From Anisakis pegreffii (lineage: Eukaryota; Nematoda; Chromadorea; Rhabditida; Anisakidae), in NCBI GenBank assembly GCA_035041965.1, contig JAPYMA010002959.1, positions 47,316-111,315 on the forward strand: 64,000 bases of DNA. Direction: 5' to 3'. The notes below the pieces were generated by a model, which was not told the DNA's origin, ran no database searches, and saw only the letters and a list, made by a program, of their open reading frames with translations. Positions 13,801 to 28,800 of the stretch are shown in pieces. The position numbers were made by a program, and so were the translations under genes. The number at the start of each line of letters is the position of its first letter. Within the stretch, counting starts at the first letter, position 1.

Positions 13801-16800
13801 ATTCTTCGGATTCATTGATGGTTCTTGCTTTGAGTCCTTGTTCAATTTTAGGTCGTACTTTCTCCGACTGTTTTTCTTTCACTTGTGCTTCACATTCGAC
13901 AACGCCCACTGCATTCGTTGCAGTCGCCAGGTATTTCGTGAAATCCTCTGGTTTCGTTTCATCAATAACCAATCGCCAGTATGTATTTGAACGATCGTGT
14001 TCAATAGAGCAATGATCGTTTGAAACAAGTCGCTTTGAATCAACAAAGAACTGCACTGTTGGTTGAGGCGCACCTTTCACCGCACACTCTAACACAAGCT
14101 TATCACCTACATTTATTTCCTTCTCTGTCATTGTGTGAGTAAATTGTGGTGCTTCAGCTGAAAGCGAAACCTTCATAGTACTTCAAATTTGAAATAGAAA
14201 CAATCGATTTATTTACTCATCGCCGGCACTTACCCGAAATCTCATATCGCTCGTACGCAACAAATCAATGAACTTGAACGAATGCTCCCCTCTTTCTATC
14301 AAAAACAAAAAATGTTATGCCAACACACCTTGTACAGTCAGTTCAGCTTCTGTTTGCGTTTTTCCAACTTCATTCTCAGCTACACATACGTATTTTCCGC
14401 GATCATCAAAATCTGCACCTATGATCACGAGACGTTGAACACTGCCATCTGATTCGATTACCGTTCTTCTTGCTTCTTCAACCACTGCTATCTGTAATCC
14501 CATCATCTGATTGCAACTTACAACTCGTACCGCCACTTCATTGAAACAACATTACCTAATTGAACGTGAACAATAAAGGAATTAATTGTTACGCAGTACG
14601 AAGAATAACTACACAAAAACCTTGTCATGAAACCATGTAACGGTCGGTTGGGGCTCTCCGTTTACTTTACATTCGAAGACTATTTTGTCAGCTGCTCTAA
14701 CTGTCTTGTTTTGAAGTGATATGATGAACTCAGGTGCTGCTTTCACCTCCTTCGTGATCGTCTCTGAACATTAAGTTCATGGTTAGTGTATACATTGACA
14801 AACAAGAAATACTTACAAGCTTAACGAGCTCTACAATACGATATAGGTCTCATCCCGAAAGGTGGGGGTAAGTTCGTGACCATTCCTCGTTAGTTCACAG
14901 TGAATCTCAACAATCGCTATCTTCAGTTCTTTCACACCTTCATTCGCAATTCAAATGCTTTAAAAGATCTAGAAAAGAGTGATGAAGCAACGAATAAGAT
15001 AAATACTTACCAAATACATTTAGTGTTGCTTCACACTTGTCACAACCAGAAACATTCTCAACCAGTACTTCATATCTACCAGCATCTCCTGCTTCAACCT
15101 CATCAATTATCAACTCGCTCGTAATAAATCCTTCCAATGTCCTAGTTTGAACACGAATTCGTGCTATCAGTTCGATTTCTTTACCATCTTTGAGCCTGTC
15201 AATGTTGTGAGAATTTTAAAAGTTCGAATAAACTCAATTTTTATACTGGTCAAAATGCAGCTGAATTGAACAAACGTAAAAAAAAGGTAAACGAACCATT
15301 TGCAACAAACTCCTTTTGTGTCTGGAACAACACATTCAAAGATAGCTTGATGCCCTTTAGCAGCTCTTGTATCCTTAATTTTTGTGATAAACTTCGGTGC
15401 CATAACTGGGGTTGGCGTTCGATGCATTTCCTCAGTCAGTGACTCTTGCTCGGTTCCTTAATCAATCGTTAGCAATTAACAGTCGACATCAACATCTAAT
15501 GCATAAGCTATAAAAGTGCTCCTCGCTCAACTATGTACGTTTAACAACTCACCTTGTTCTGTAGCATCCTCGAAGTCGAGTACTTCCTCCGCAAATGCTT
15601 CAGATTCTGATTCAGAGAACATATCTGATGTGTACGTCTAAAGTTGAACGTGTAGTGAACACTAATTACATAACAACAGATCATTGATTAGGCAATCAAG
15701 AAATATTCCGAGCATCTTTGCATAGAAATCTTTACGCAGTACGAAACATTTACTCTGCATCTCTATGTTCGCCGAAACAATTATCGAATTAAAATTTGAT
15801 GAAGATAAATAATTCTCTTCGTTATTACCGTTAGCTGTATGGAAAAAGCGACGTTGGGGAAGAAATAATTCACTGATATATGTGATAATAGAGAATCATG
15901 AACTCGTAATAAGTTGCTGATCGAATGAATAAATAAAACATAATACTAACCCCCATAGATGCCGTACACGACACTTCACCCGCTTCATTTTCTGCTTTAC
16001 AGATGATTTCACCGATATGTTTATCTGGTTTAAAACTTTTGATAATTAATGTGGATGTGTTATCTGTTGTTGTGATACTGATTTCCTCGCTTTCTGTCAC
16101 CTCTTCATTGTTAATGAACCACGTCAGTTTTGGAACAGGATCGCCGGTGAAGATCACCTTCAAAGTATTGTATACAAAACTCAACTGATTCATCTTTAAG
16201 TATTGATGGATGTTCTCGATGAACTGTTTAACATTTCTGAATATTGAAATATCACATTGAAATGCCTATTACATCAATCAGTGTCAACGAAACCAAACCG
16301 CAATCGATAAGATGAAAGGAAATAGTCACCTTATGTGTGACTTGAGATCCAGGACGTGCTCTCACATTACTTAACCATTCCAAGAAATCAGGTGGTTCAC
16401 CACGTGGAAGGACCAGAAGCATAGCTTCGGAAGATGCCTTTCCAAACTCATTAACCGCTTCACAAACCACCTTAAAAATTTCGCATTTACGGAAACAAAT
16501 TAAAAAGCTCAATGAATTGCTACAATTAGTTTGAAATTTCACCTTCCCCGAGTATTCACACGTGATATCCTTGATAGTAACAGTGTACGTTCCTTTCTCA
16601 GCATGGATCTTTATATTTTGTGATTCTTCCAATTTTCTTCCATTTACATACCTTAAAGGCAATATGAAACTAGAATCTGTTCTTTTTGAACACTTGAAAC
16701 GATCAATAATGAGTCAATAACATGGGCCCAATTAATTGCTACTGCGGTGTTTCATCGTTAATGAATACGTCATGTAGTAGAGTAATGGTAAGTATAGCGA

Positions 16801-19800
16801 CACAAGGAACGAAATGGAACTAAGTACCATGTAACGACAGGTGTTGGTTCACCAAGGAGAACAGCCTTCAACTTCAGCGTATCACCTTCACGACATGTTG
16901 CATCGCAAAGGGTTGTTTCAAATTCGACTGGAACTGGTGCAACCACGTTGACTTTACCTTGAATTGTTACTTCGCCCATTTTATTGTATGCTGTACACTT
17001 GATAGTACCAGTCATATCTTTCGTTGCACCATGAACTGTCAGCGAATATACTCCATTTTCAGACGTCATTTCTGTATCTTCTGTTGCACAAACCAACTGA
17101 ATTTAACAATGAATATCACATCAATATACACATGTGATTTATAAGTGATGACGACAGATTCATTTTGCAATACTGGGAAGAACACAATACCTGATCGTTG
17201 ATATACCACTTAGCAAAGGGAGTTGGATCACCAGTAATAATCACTTTTGTTTTGAGAGATTCGCCTTCTGTTACAATTATTGGTGCAATTTCAGATAAAA
17301 ACGCTGGTTTTGCCATTGGACGTTTCTTCTGTATTCCGATTGAAGCAGAGCATTCTATAAGTTTAAAAAATTCAGTAAAGCTCTCATTTGACATAAATCT
17401 AACATAAATGAACGGTATCCAGGTACAAACCACTCAGGTTTGAACGATGAAAATAAATCTATGATGAATCGCATCACTTCTCAAATGAACTGACCAGCTG
17501 AACCAAAAATGTTTTCTGCGCGAATTGTGATCCTCGACTTGTCGCTCATTTGCGTCGAAGCAATCTTTAATCGCAGAATACCACTATCTTCTTCAGTTAC
17601 CACAAATCGATTATCACTTAATGCTATTCCATCACGAAGCCAACTGATTGTTGGTTTTGGTTTCACCTAAAACTACTTATTAATAACATCAAAATGAAAT
17701 TTATATCAACTTTAACTTGGAAATACTCTCACCTGAGCGAGTTGTGCCTCCATCATTAATTCATCTCCCTCCACAACGAGGCGATCTTCAAGATTTTTGC
17801 TGAACGTTGGTGCTTGACCAGTCATTTTCACTGTCATTGTAGCATTCTGCTTTTTCAATCCTACCGAATTTCTAGCTTCACATGATATTTCACCGCTCTG
17901 TTCAGGAGTAACTTCGTACATTGTCAATGTGTGCGTCCCATCAGTCTTTGTAATCACCACGTTACTGAACATTTAAACAAATTTTCATTCGATTATATGT
18001 GATCACTATTATTCTTATCATTATTATTATATGTATTGTTGTAATCGCAACACTCATCACTGATAATAGATAGAACGCCACAATATATTCCATATAAATA
18101 ACCGACATGAAATTCACGCTCTATATTTAGGACAAAGTGATTATTCAAAAAAGGCACTATATCTATAACAGGTTAACAGAATCAAACTCAATAAAATCGC
18201 AAGGTAACTATGACAAAATAATTACCTGCTTGATTCAAGGGCTGTACCATTCAGGAACCACTGTATTTCAGGCTCGGGCACTCCCTCAACATTTATCGCA
18301 AATTTGACCGTATCGCCTTCACTCACCTGTCTGCTGTCCATATCAGCCAAAAACCTTGGTGGCTCTTTTCTTTTTTCCACTTTCAGTGTTGCTTTTGCTT
18401 CAGCCATACCCGATGAATTCTCAGCGCGAACAGTTACCTAAAATGAATTTATTTTCGTTTAATTACTTCTACAGAATTCTGCGCTTATCCAAATTTTATG
18501 AACAACTTACAAATAACTGATGGAATATTTTCATTTTCTTAGTGTAACAATACGAATTTGAATGGTCAAATTAGTACCTTCCCAGATTGGCTCTCAACTG
18601 GTTTCATTATTCTTATCGACGTCTTTCCAGTTGATTCTTCATACTTGACATGAAATTCTTCCGATGATTCAATTTTTGTCTCATTAATAAACCAGCTCAC
18701 AGTTGGTGTTGGTTTACCAGTAACAACTGCACTGAATTTCACCGATGTTTCTTCAACCGTTTCATGATCTTGAGGTGATTTGACGAATTCGGGTTTTTGA
18801 GTCGTTTCTTCAATGTTTATTTTAGCTTTCGATACGCTTGATCCATGAATATTTTCTGCTTGCACAATCAAAGTTCCGTTCATTGACGATTTTGCTTCTA
18901 ATATTGTTAGATGATGGCTTCCGTCACCTAGAACACTTTGAAATCAGTTGATAAGAAATGAAAATGAATTTGAAATGCGTTAATGTAGGGATAAGTATGA
19001 ATTCGTTTCTCGTTTTATCTTCTTCGATTCTTTATTAGTGGAATGTTTTCTGAAGATACATCATATATCTACCCAGGCTCGTAATCAACGGGAGGGGAGG
19101 CTTGGCATCTTTCCCTCCCTCAAATCTTTTCAGGGTCCAATTTTTTGAAATAATAAATATAATGCCTTACATCACCATTCATCATGGAAATTCAATTAAC
19201 ACATATATTACAAGCAGGCTGGGCTGTTAGCGTTTTCTTTGCTTAATACATCATTCCTCCCAAAAATTGAAACAACCTCTACCCCCCCCCCCCTCCAAAT
19301 ATTATGTTCCACCTATGGGTTTTCATTTACTAAACTAATTGCGATCCCCTCACGTGAAAACAATCGCCTTTCATCTCCTAGCTATATCAAATTCAATGTA
19401 TTGCAATTATATAAGAGACAACTAATAAACAACTAATTGACACTTCATCCGAAGAATTTACATGAAGATGAGCAAATGAATTATTATATACAGCAGCTAA
19501 AGTTTGCATGATGCATGAAACAAGCGCATATCTCGAGACAAATGCAATAAACACAACTATTACCGTGATCGACAATCTGAATATTCTCGGTGTTCGTCAA
19601 TTCCTCATCATTCAACAGCCATCGTACCTTCGTCTCGTGGCTAGTTCGCTCAATAGTAACATCCCAACGCAAAGGCTCTCCTTCAGAAACGCTACGATCG
19701 ATGAGCTGTGTTTTAAATATTGGCTTTCTAACGTCTGCTTCGACCTACAAATATATTTACTAAATACATAATTCTCAATTCGTACGATAAGGATGAAAAA

Positions 19801-22800
19801 TGAACGAAAAAGGAGCTGAAAGTTTAGCAGCAGCGTTTGCATGCATTTGTTCAACAAAAAAACGGAACAGAGAAGTGAGTCGATCGATGCATTGAGGCAA
19901 CCAACCTTAAGAACGCAACACCTCGAGTATATTCCACCTGCATTTTCAGCTGTAACACAAATTTCACCAGCATCTTTCACTGTGGTTTCTTTGAAGCTTA
20001 ATGTATGTTTACCATCTTCACATTTCAATATCATATTTTCATGAATTCCGTATTCAATTACTTGTTCATTTATTTTCCATTCCACCGACGGTTCTGGTTT
20101 TCCAGTGATGTCGCATTTGAACTCCGCTTTTTCACCTTCTGTGATTAGCACTGAGTCTGGCCCTTCAAAAACACAGACGTTTGCAATAATTAGATTGAAC
20201 TATTGCTAAATTCAGTTGAAAGCGATCGAAAAATAGGTCAATGAGTGAACCATTAAGAATTTCAGGTGCAACAGGTCTGTCATTAACGAATAAATTTGAT
20301 TTGCTGCTTGTTTGACCAGCAGTGTTTGAGATGGTTACGCATATTTCACCAGCAAATTCCTTCTTCACTTCGCTCATTTCAAGAACGCTTCCATTCTCGT
20401 TTTCAATTATTTTAATGCCGTTCATCCCATCCTGATAATTAAATCAAGGTTAGCAATGATATAATCTCTGATTTATATTCAATCAATTGCTAAAGATAGA
20501 TATGCTCGAATATACATACATGAATAACAGTTCCGTTGATAATCCACTCGATTTTTAAAGCATTTGATGTGGTAACACTAATCTTTAGTCGATCCCCTTC
20601 CGTGACCGTTATATCCGTGAGACCTGCTAGTATCTGTGGCAGATTGGTATGCTCTTCTGATGTTATCAAATTTGCACTCGTTTCAACAGTTCCAGATGAG
20701 TTTTGACCTCTAATGCTAACAACACCTGCATATTGGGCCGAATCAAGCGTCAGAGAGAATTCGAAATTCTCACTTTGATCGATTTTTACTCCTGAATTTT
20801 TCCATCAAACGGTTACATTTAAAGTTCCGTATTGATTTTCAAACTGTACAATCCTATTATTCAATTAACGTTTCAATTGTGAACTTTTAAGCATACCTGC
20901 ACACAAGTGTAATCATTAAATTATTCATATGCAATCAAGGAAAGGGAATATTAAGTGTTACCGATGACAGAAGTAAGAATAGCGCAACTTCAAAGTATGA
21001 AATTAAAAACCTGGGAGAGTGTTGTCGAGTAACTTCCCATTATTGAACCACTGAACAGATTCCACAGGTGCGATAATCGCTTTAAAATGAGCCTTATCAC
21101 CCGGTTTCACATACTGATCACTCAGTGGTTTCTTAATGACTGGTAACTGTGATTCGTCAACTGTTTTGGTAATATACGTTTCGGTGATCTTTTCGGTTAT
21201 CAACTTCCCATCTTCACTGAGAGATTCTTTGGTTGTTGTTGTTGTTATCGTTTCCGCACTTTCACTTATCGTCTCAGTTTTGAGTGTTTCTTCGGTCTTG
21301 ACCTTTCGTTCTTCAACCGTCAAACGTGCTCCGCTCTCATCAACACCGAGTGAATTTTCAGCAGTGACTGTGATTACTGATGAATTAAACTTATGCGTAT
21401 CAATAATCAGTACTGATATATTACTATCAGCCAATAATTCAATACGAGCACCATCAGTTGAAGCCCGCACTTTACGACCGTCAACTGACCACTGATAAAC
21501 GGCGTTTGGTACTGCGTCCGCATGAGCTTCAAAACGCACTTCTTCACCTCGTTCAGTTGTGATGCTTTTCAGTGCCTTATCGAATTTAGGTGCACATGGT
21601 TTTCGAGTGATTTTTAAACTCGATGAACATTCGGCCTGACCCGCTGAATTCTCGGCTATACAACGTAATATTCCGTTTTGTTTCAATGACACATTATGCA
21701 ACTCTAACTTGCAGCTACCATCAAACTCCCGTATATGAATGTCCTGCAAATAAAAAATAACGTTTCTATTCGCTTGGATCCGATACTGAATTTATGAAGA
21801 AACTAATAGAGCGGAAGCATAAAGTATCTTCAGCCAATGACCACTGCAGTAGAGTTGATTTGATAATGTTGGTAAACAATTTTAAAAAGACATTAACGTG
21901 TGATTATTCGCACCTCTGATTCCTGCAACTGTTCGTCATTCAAAAACCATTTGAGGTTCTCTTTTGGTTCTGCATCAACACGTACTTCAAACACAGCAGT
22001 TGATTCTTCAACACTGCATACATCTGTTAATCGCTCCAAAAATTCAGGTGCTTTCGGCTTCTTTTCCGCTGTCAAAACCACCAACTTCGCTTTCGTTTCG
22101 AAACGTCCCACCGAATTTTCAGCTCTCAAATAAACCATTACATAATAACATGTGCTGTTATGAGACGTGCAACAACATTTTAAAATTTTTTATGGGGCGC
22201 GAGCGAAAAAAGGTTGAGAACCACTGATTTATAGTATATTCAGTGATATTACTCACTGACTGTTTTATGCTATTAATCAGCCCAACCGCGATAATGTGTT
22301 AGTTAGGCGAAATAAAAATATGCACCTGCACAGCACTGTCCCCGCATACTGAGTTGAGTCGAGCGTCAATTTATAATCATTTTCGTCGATCGTCTCAATC
22401 GTAACTCCTTGAGCATACTTATCCAGTTTTTGACCATTCAAAAACCAACTGACATCAGCTTTTGGGTTTGCCTTTACAGATGTTTCGAATATAGCATTTT
22501 CGCCATACTTCACTGTCTGTAAACATAACGTTTCTGCTTCAACTTTCAATCAACATTAGTAGCAAATGCCATTTGTTATCTTTCGCAGTATGTCATCATG
22601 TCATTTTGTCGCTCATATGGATGATTGACTGAATAAAGATGAAACCTGGTTTTCAATGTCCTTAATGAAAATAGGTGCCGTTCGACGCTCTTCTTCAACT
22701 GCTTCAACAACAATACGAGCACGGCTTTCAGCTTGCCCCGATTCATTAATCGCTTTGCAGACTAATTCACCGTCAAGCTCGGCACTCACTGATCCAACCT

Positions 22801-25800
22801 CCAGTCTATATACACCACCACCTCGTTCAAAAATGTTAATACCATTTTTACCAGAAACGATCTGAAAAGTATACAGATGGGTTAATCACGAATAACATGT
22901 TGCAACAATACATTGCGGTTTGAACTTGAAGTGAGTTTTGCCTCAAAAGGTATTCAATCAGTAAAAAGCCAATCTTATGAATATCAATTCTTCGAAAAAT
23001 CATCTCTCCCAAAACTATGTTAACACTGCGCAATGTGGTGTGTATCTCACCGCTCATCATTAAGCTTCGCAACCGCTGGATTAGTACCACCCAGAATCTT
23101 GTACTTAGACAATATTTTGGTACATTTAAAGTTATTGTGGCATTGTTACACCTGTGGCATAATATAATTCATTTGTCACATTCGGCAAGGTGCAAACCTC
23201 GGAATGTACTTCAGCATCTTATAAGCACAGGTCTTGACATAAGCCTTTGAGTAAACCTGAGTCTGAATTCAGCTTGATTCAAGCCACTGAGGCTATAATA
23301 CACCATTATGGTTTCTCAGGTTTTGCTATGAAAACTCATCAGCGTCCTTCTCAAACAAACGCAATATCATTGTTATGAAATGCAATCAGTAAAATAAGTA
23401 CCTAGACCACACACAACAAACATTAGCTTGGGTGTTAAAAGATAACTTTGACTGCGTAATCTACAACGATGTTCTTGATAAGAGCATGCCATCTTGTTAG
23501 GTCATTATTAACGCCTAGTGCACAACAGCTGTTTCTATTCACGATCAATGTTCAACAAAGTTTACAGCTAACCCTCACATATGATTCATCACAGTTGAAC
23601 TATTCATGAAATTTTTATGCATATCTCAAATGCATTCAGATTGATGTAAAAAGGGCTCTTGTCAATTGAGTAATAATGCTAACATCGTCAGGAACAAAAG
23701 TAATAAGATTAGTAATAATAATGAACTGACCTCGTTACCATTGATTGAAAATGATACTTTTGGATCTGGGAATCCACTCAATTCAATTTCAAACATTAAA
23801 GTGTCACCCTCCATAACCATTTTATCTTCTAATGGTCGTATGAAATTAGGTGGTGTGGGTGCTACTCGAACTTTTAAACGACCATCGCAAGACTGAGATC
23901 CCAGTCGATTCGTTCCCTTAAAATCGTGATTTTATTAATGCTGTTCTCTATTCGCTTACGATAAATAACAAAGTATTTTCAGCATTCAAAATCCGTCGTC
24001 GCGATAAACCCACAGTGAATACCTCTAACTCATATGCAATCCATATTATTTCGCAAATAAGCTCTATATATCGTGAACAATTCATTGACAATTATCAGTT
24101 ATAATGAAGAAGTATAATATAATTTACTTGACACGTTACTATTCCATCGAAATGACGAGAAACATCTTGTATTGTAATTATACAAATACCATCTTCACTA
24201 ATGAATTTAATTTTGTCGGATTCTGAAAGCGGAATCCCATTCACCAACCATGTGACCTGAAAATGTTTTATTAATTGAATTGCTATCACTCAATCCCATT
24301 TCCTTTATTAATAGTAACTGTATCAGTGCAAGTAATAATGATCAATTAAAATTAGATAATGAGAGCAAAACTAAAGTGTAAACAATAACCTCAGGGTTTG
24401 GATCACCCGTAAGGATGGCTTTAAACCGAACTGTATCACCTTCATCACACTCCACGTCTTCAATTGTTGCCTGATAAACAAAATGGATAAGAATGATGCA
24501 GTCACATTCCAATAAATATCTAATAACTGTGATATCAACGAAATAGACAGATACTAACTTGAAATTCAGGCGCAACATGGTTCTTGTCGGGATCTGCTTG
24601 TACAGTAAGTTTAGCATTTGATTCAGCTGAACCGTACTCGTTTTTGATTCGAACTGTATAGATTCCTGTGTCCTCGGGTTGCGCATCTCTAATTTCGAGT
24701 TTCGCATTTTGTCCATCGTACTCTAATCTAAAATCGTGCGATGGTCGCAATGGTTGTTCATCGATCAACCATAAAAGCTCCGGCTCTGGCCAACCCTCTA
24801 CCTGAAATGAATCAACTAATAACTTTGTTTCTCGACCCCTTTCCTTTCCTCCTAAATACCAAACTCAAAGTTATTCTCGTGAAATCATTTAGAAATCATA
24901 ATCACAGGTTACGATGGACGGAGTCCCAGGCTTCAGACACTCTTTGGACAACAGATCCCTTTGTTACACAACTGCATTGCAGCCTCTCGATACGTCCATG
25001 CAATTCTATTTTAGACAACAGATACATAATGATGAATGTACACCAATCTTACCTCACATTCAAAGCTTGCTACTTCTCCTTCTTTAACTTCTTGATCTTT
25101 TAAAGTATTTACAAACGCAGGTGGCGCGGCCTCCTTTTCAACTGAAATTTTTGATTACGGTTACTTGTTTCACGAAAAAGTTCTTTTGAATGCTGAACTG
25201 TGTTAATTTTCATACTTCAGTATTCATAAAACAAATGTGAACAGAACAAATAAAAAAATAGTTTGTCGCGAATAATATGTGTTCATAATAAAGCAACCTT
25301 TAAGTACTCTAAAGAATGCAGATGTTGATGCCTGCCCATACTCGTTCGTCGCCATACACGTGTACCGACCAGTATCTTCAATTTTAACCGGATCTATTGT
25401 TAATGCGAAGAAACCGTCATCGTCCGAATAGAACGTATGTCGTTCGTCTTCATGAAGTAACTCATCGTCTTTGTACCTTCAATTGACCACTTTCATCTTC
25501 TCAACTTTGCACGTCAGAAGCTAGTAGCCGTCAAGCAAATACTTTTGTTCAGTTACCATGTAATATCAGGCAAGGGGTATCCTGTCACTTTGAGGCACAT
25601 TTTCGCAGAAGATTCTTGCAGTGTGCGAAATCCATATTGAGTGCGAGTTACTCGCGTGCCTTGCATATCCAGTGTTGTACCAGTAGTAGCTGAAAGTGAT
25701 GCTTATTCAGTGCTTCATTCTGACAATCGTTCGCATTATTTGTGATGAAATCGCTTACTCCAATCAATTGAGCTACTTCCACCGCTGTATAAGCTGGTCG

Positions 25801-28800
25801 ATGATCCGGTTGGAGAAATCGCTGGAGGCGATTTGATCTTCTTTCGAGGTGGTCCTTCTTCGGGACCTTAAGAGAACTTTCCCATTAATAAACGAGCTAA
25901 TCAGTTGAGTGAATGCTATCTTCATCTATATTTTGATGATATTCTGCTAGCAAACTGCATTTATTACATTATTCTATTCATCCCGTTTTCCATAACGACA
26001 AATCAAGTATCATATAAAATTTAGAATACAAATTAAACGAAGTACTTATAATATCGAATTATGTATCAATTCACTTTCAACTAGTTTTGTTGCGTGTTTT
26101 TGTTGCAACACCGATGCAGCTGAATCAGACAGAATATCGAAAAAAACTAAATAACTGAACAAAATTTAACAGAATATTTATTTTATGAAATGATGATATG
26201 ATGATATCAGGCTGCTCACTGAAACACTCCATATTTCTGACATGGACTCAACAACAAAATTGATTTCAGCTTTTAATAAATTGAAAGTGATGGACTGAAA
26301 AGCTATTGATTCCGTGAATGGAATAGATGAAAGAGAAATGAAAACTTTATACCATTGAAATAACTGCTCTTATGTGATAGAGTTGAATATTCACTAAATT
26401 CGGATCTGATATCGCTCATATTCATATCAAATTCAGTGGTTTCTGTTTCAATATCTTGCTCAGATGCTTAAAATAAAATTATATAAAAATGAAATTAATG
26501 CTTACACCATGATGGATCAACAAGTTCCAAGCCTCCTTCTTCAGTATCAGTCAATTCAATAATATAGAAACAGCGTATAACCATTATTAATGAGTATTGT
26601 TGTTGAGATGAATACAAAATAGGGTGTATTAGAGTTGCATTCGAGAAGAAAGAGGGAATAGTTTAAGGTTAAGCCATATGAGGTGATTAAAATAATAGGA
26701 CAAATAAGTGATATTGCATGAGTGAAGCAGATGAGCGAGACTAAGTCAACGGGAGAGGATGATGTGATCGGTTGCAAGCAGTTAGGCTAGTGCTTATACG
26801 AGTGCAGCTGATGGATTGCGAGTTGATCTGGAGCTGAAGCTTAAGTTGAATGCTAAATGCTGACAGGTGCTGCTATATCCCATCCCATCCCGTGCTCTCG
26901 CATCAACAAAACATAATTAACTTTACAACACACATATTTTTACTTCGTTTGTTTACTTACACTCTCTTCTCCACTTCTCATTCCCTCAGCAATACTTCAC
27001 TTTATTCTTACAAGAACAAATAAATTCTCTTACACCACTGTTAGCACTCAACCCCCGCTCATCGAATGTTTTGTACGTCATTCTTTATTGCTTTCAGTAA
27101 ATATCGTCTATATACATATTGTCTTCATTGATTACATCAGTTCTTCAAATATAAACCTATCAGTCAAATTGATTATATTCTATCATTTCCTTATCCACCA
27201 ACCACATCATCCAATTCCTCCAAATAAAAATACGTGAAAAAACTTTTTTGATCGATAATGATCAATAAGCTGACTGATGATGATCAATAAATTCACCTGC
27301 ATATTCCTGCATTTCCTGTATATCTTTAAGCCATGCTTGACGAATGAATTCAACTGATGGTGCATCCTTTGCACGAATTTTGAATTCTGGTAAGCCTAAT
27401 TCATTCGGTTTCAATTCAAGTGTATTATCTTCACCTTCTAATTGTTTAACTGTATACTTGGGCAGCTGAAAGCAGATTGTGAATATCAATAATAAAAGAT
27501 GATATAAATGAAAGTTGATTGAGCCATAAAAATAGAGCTGAAACAACCAACGAAGACAAATATTGGCAGTAACGAACCCTGATTGTTGCATAATGCTTGT
27601 AGGTGACTGCATCTGCACTCTCATTTCTGTCAGTAATCATCAATTTATTTTTGAATAAAAATATATATCGCTCTGTAGCCTGTTGCTCACCTTCACCTTC
27701 CCAAACCAGGAAACGATCCTTAATTTTGAACCGTGTATTTCATACTTATTCGAAACGGTTTATAATTGAAACGACCTTGCAGCATAGCATACTTACAATG
27801 AGAAAGTGCTGACGTTAGAAAATTAGATGTGCTGAGAAACGAAAGTCATGTACATTAAAATATCGACTGAAATTTTTTTACTTTACGGTTGAACAACTGA
27901 AATGGCTAACGACAATTATGCAACCACTCTCTGATCTGCCATGTGATAATTATTTTAGAAGTATTTTGAATTTCTGAAGTCTATAAAATAGACGAAAATT
28001 CAGCTTACATGTCTGTAAAGTCGACCAAGTCTGTTTGTATCGCCCGGATATTGTTGGATATTATTAATGAATTCCATATCTTTGGCTCGTTGTGGAACAG
28101 ATAATGTTAGTTCCAATGCTTTTTGCATACTTTTTGTGCTCAATTTTGCTCTTGCTGAATACTTGACAAATTCCTTGAAAAAAAAAATTTTTTGCCGATA
28201 AAAATATGACAAGTACTTTGAATCAACGGAACGAAAAATTCCAAAAGTAGTGAATAAATAATTGATTAATAATGTTTCAAAGAAACAATCGTATCAAAGC
28301 AATGAGAAACCTTGAAATAATTCTGGTATTGTATCATTCGATCTGCAGTAGACTTAAGATAATCTTCATATGTTTTAACACCGGCATCAATTTTATCGCT
28401 GAGTTCCTAAAAAGTTGGAGAAACGAAATAGGATCGGCATGATTATTTTAGTAAGGCATGATTATTAGCTGATCTACTATAAGAAATAAGAACAAGTAGT
28501 AGTGTAAGATCGTGGGTACTTGGCACCAATCAACAACTACTTATGCACAATGAGTTTGCCTGCTGGAAGTTTGAAGCTTGAGTGTGATTGCTGATAAACT
28601 TGAAAACGGATGTGCAACATTTAAAGACAACTGGATGTTGACTTAAAGAGATGCGTTTTGAACGGGGATCATTAATTCTAGTCAAGAAAAGACGACTGTA
28701 GATGATGCAATTAATTCTCACAAAAATCCTGTAGCATATGATATGACGCAATTGAAAATAAGTGCGAATAAGTTGCATACTTCGCTCCAACAAGTGAAAA

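Noticed and set aside
11716..13990. Many plus-strand ORFs opposite the large Ig exon
   Set aside because: Shadows of the coding strand; the minus-strand translation is unambiguous Ig sequence.
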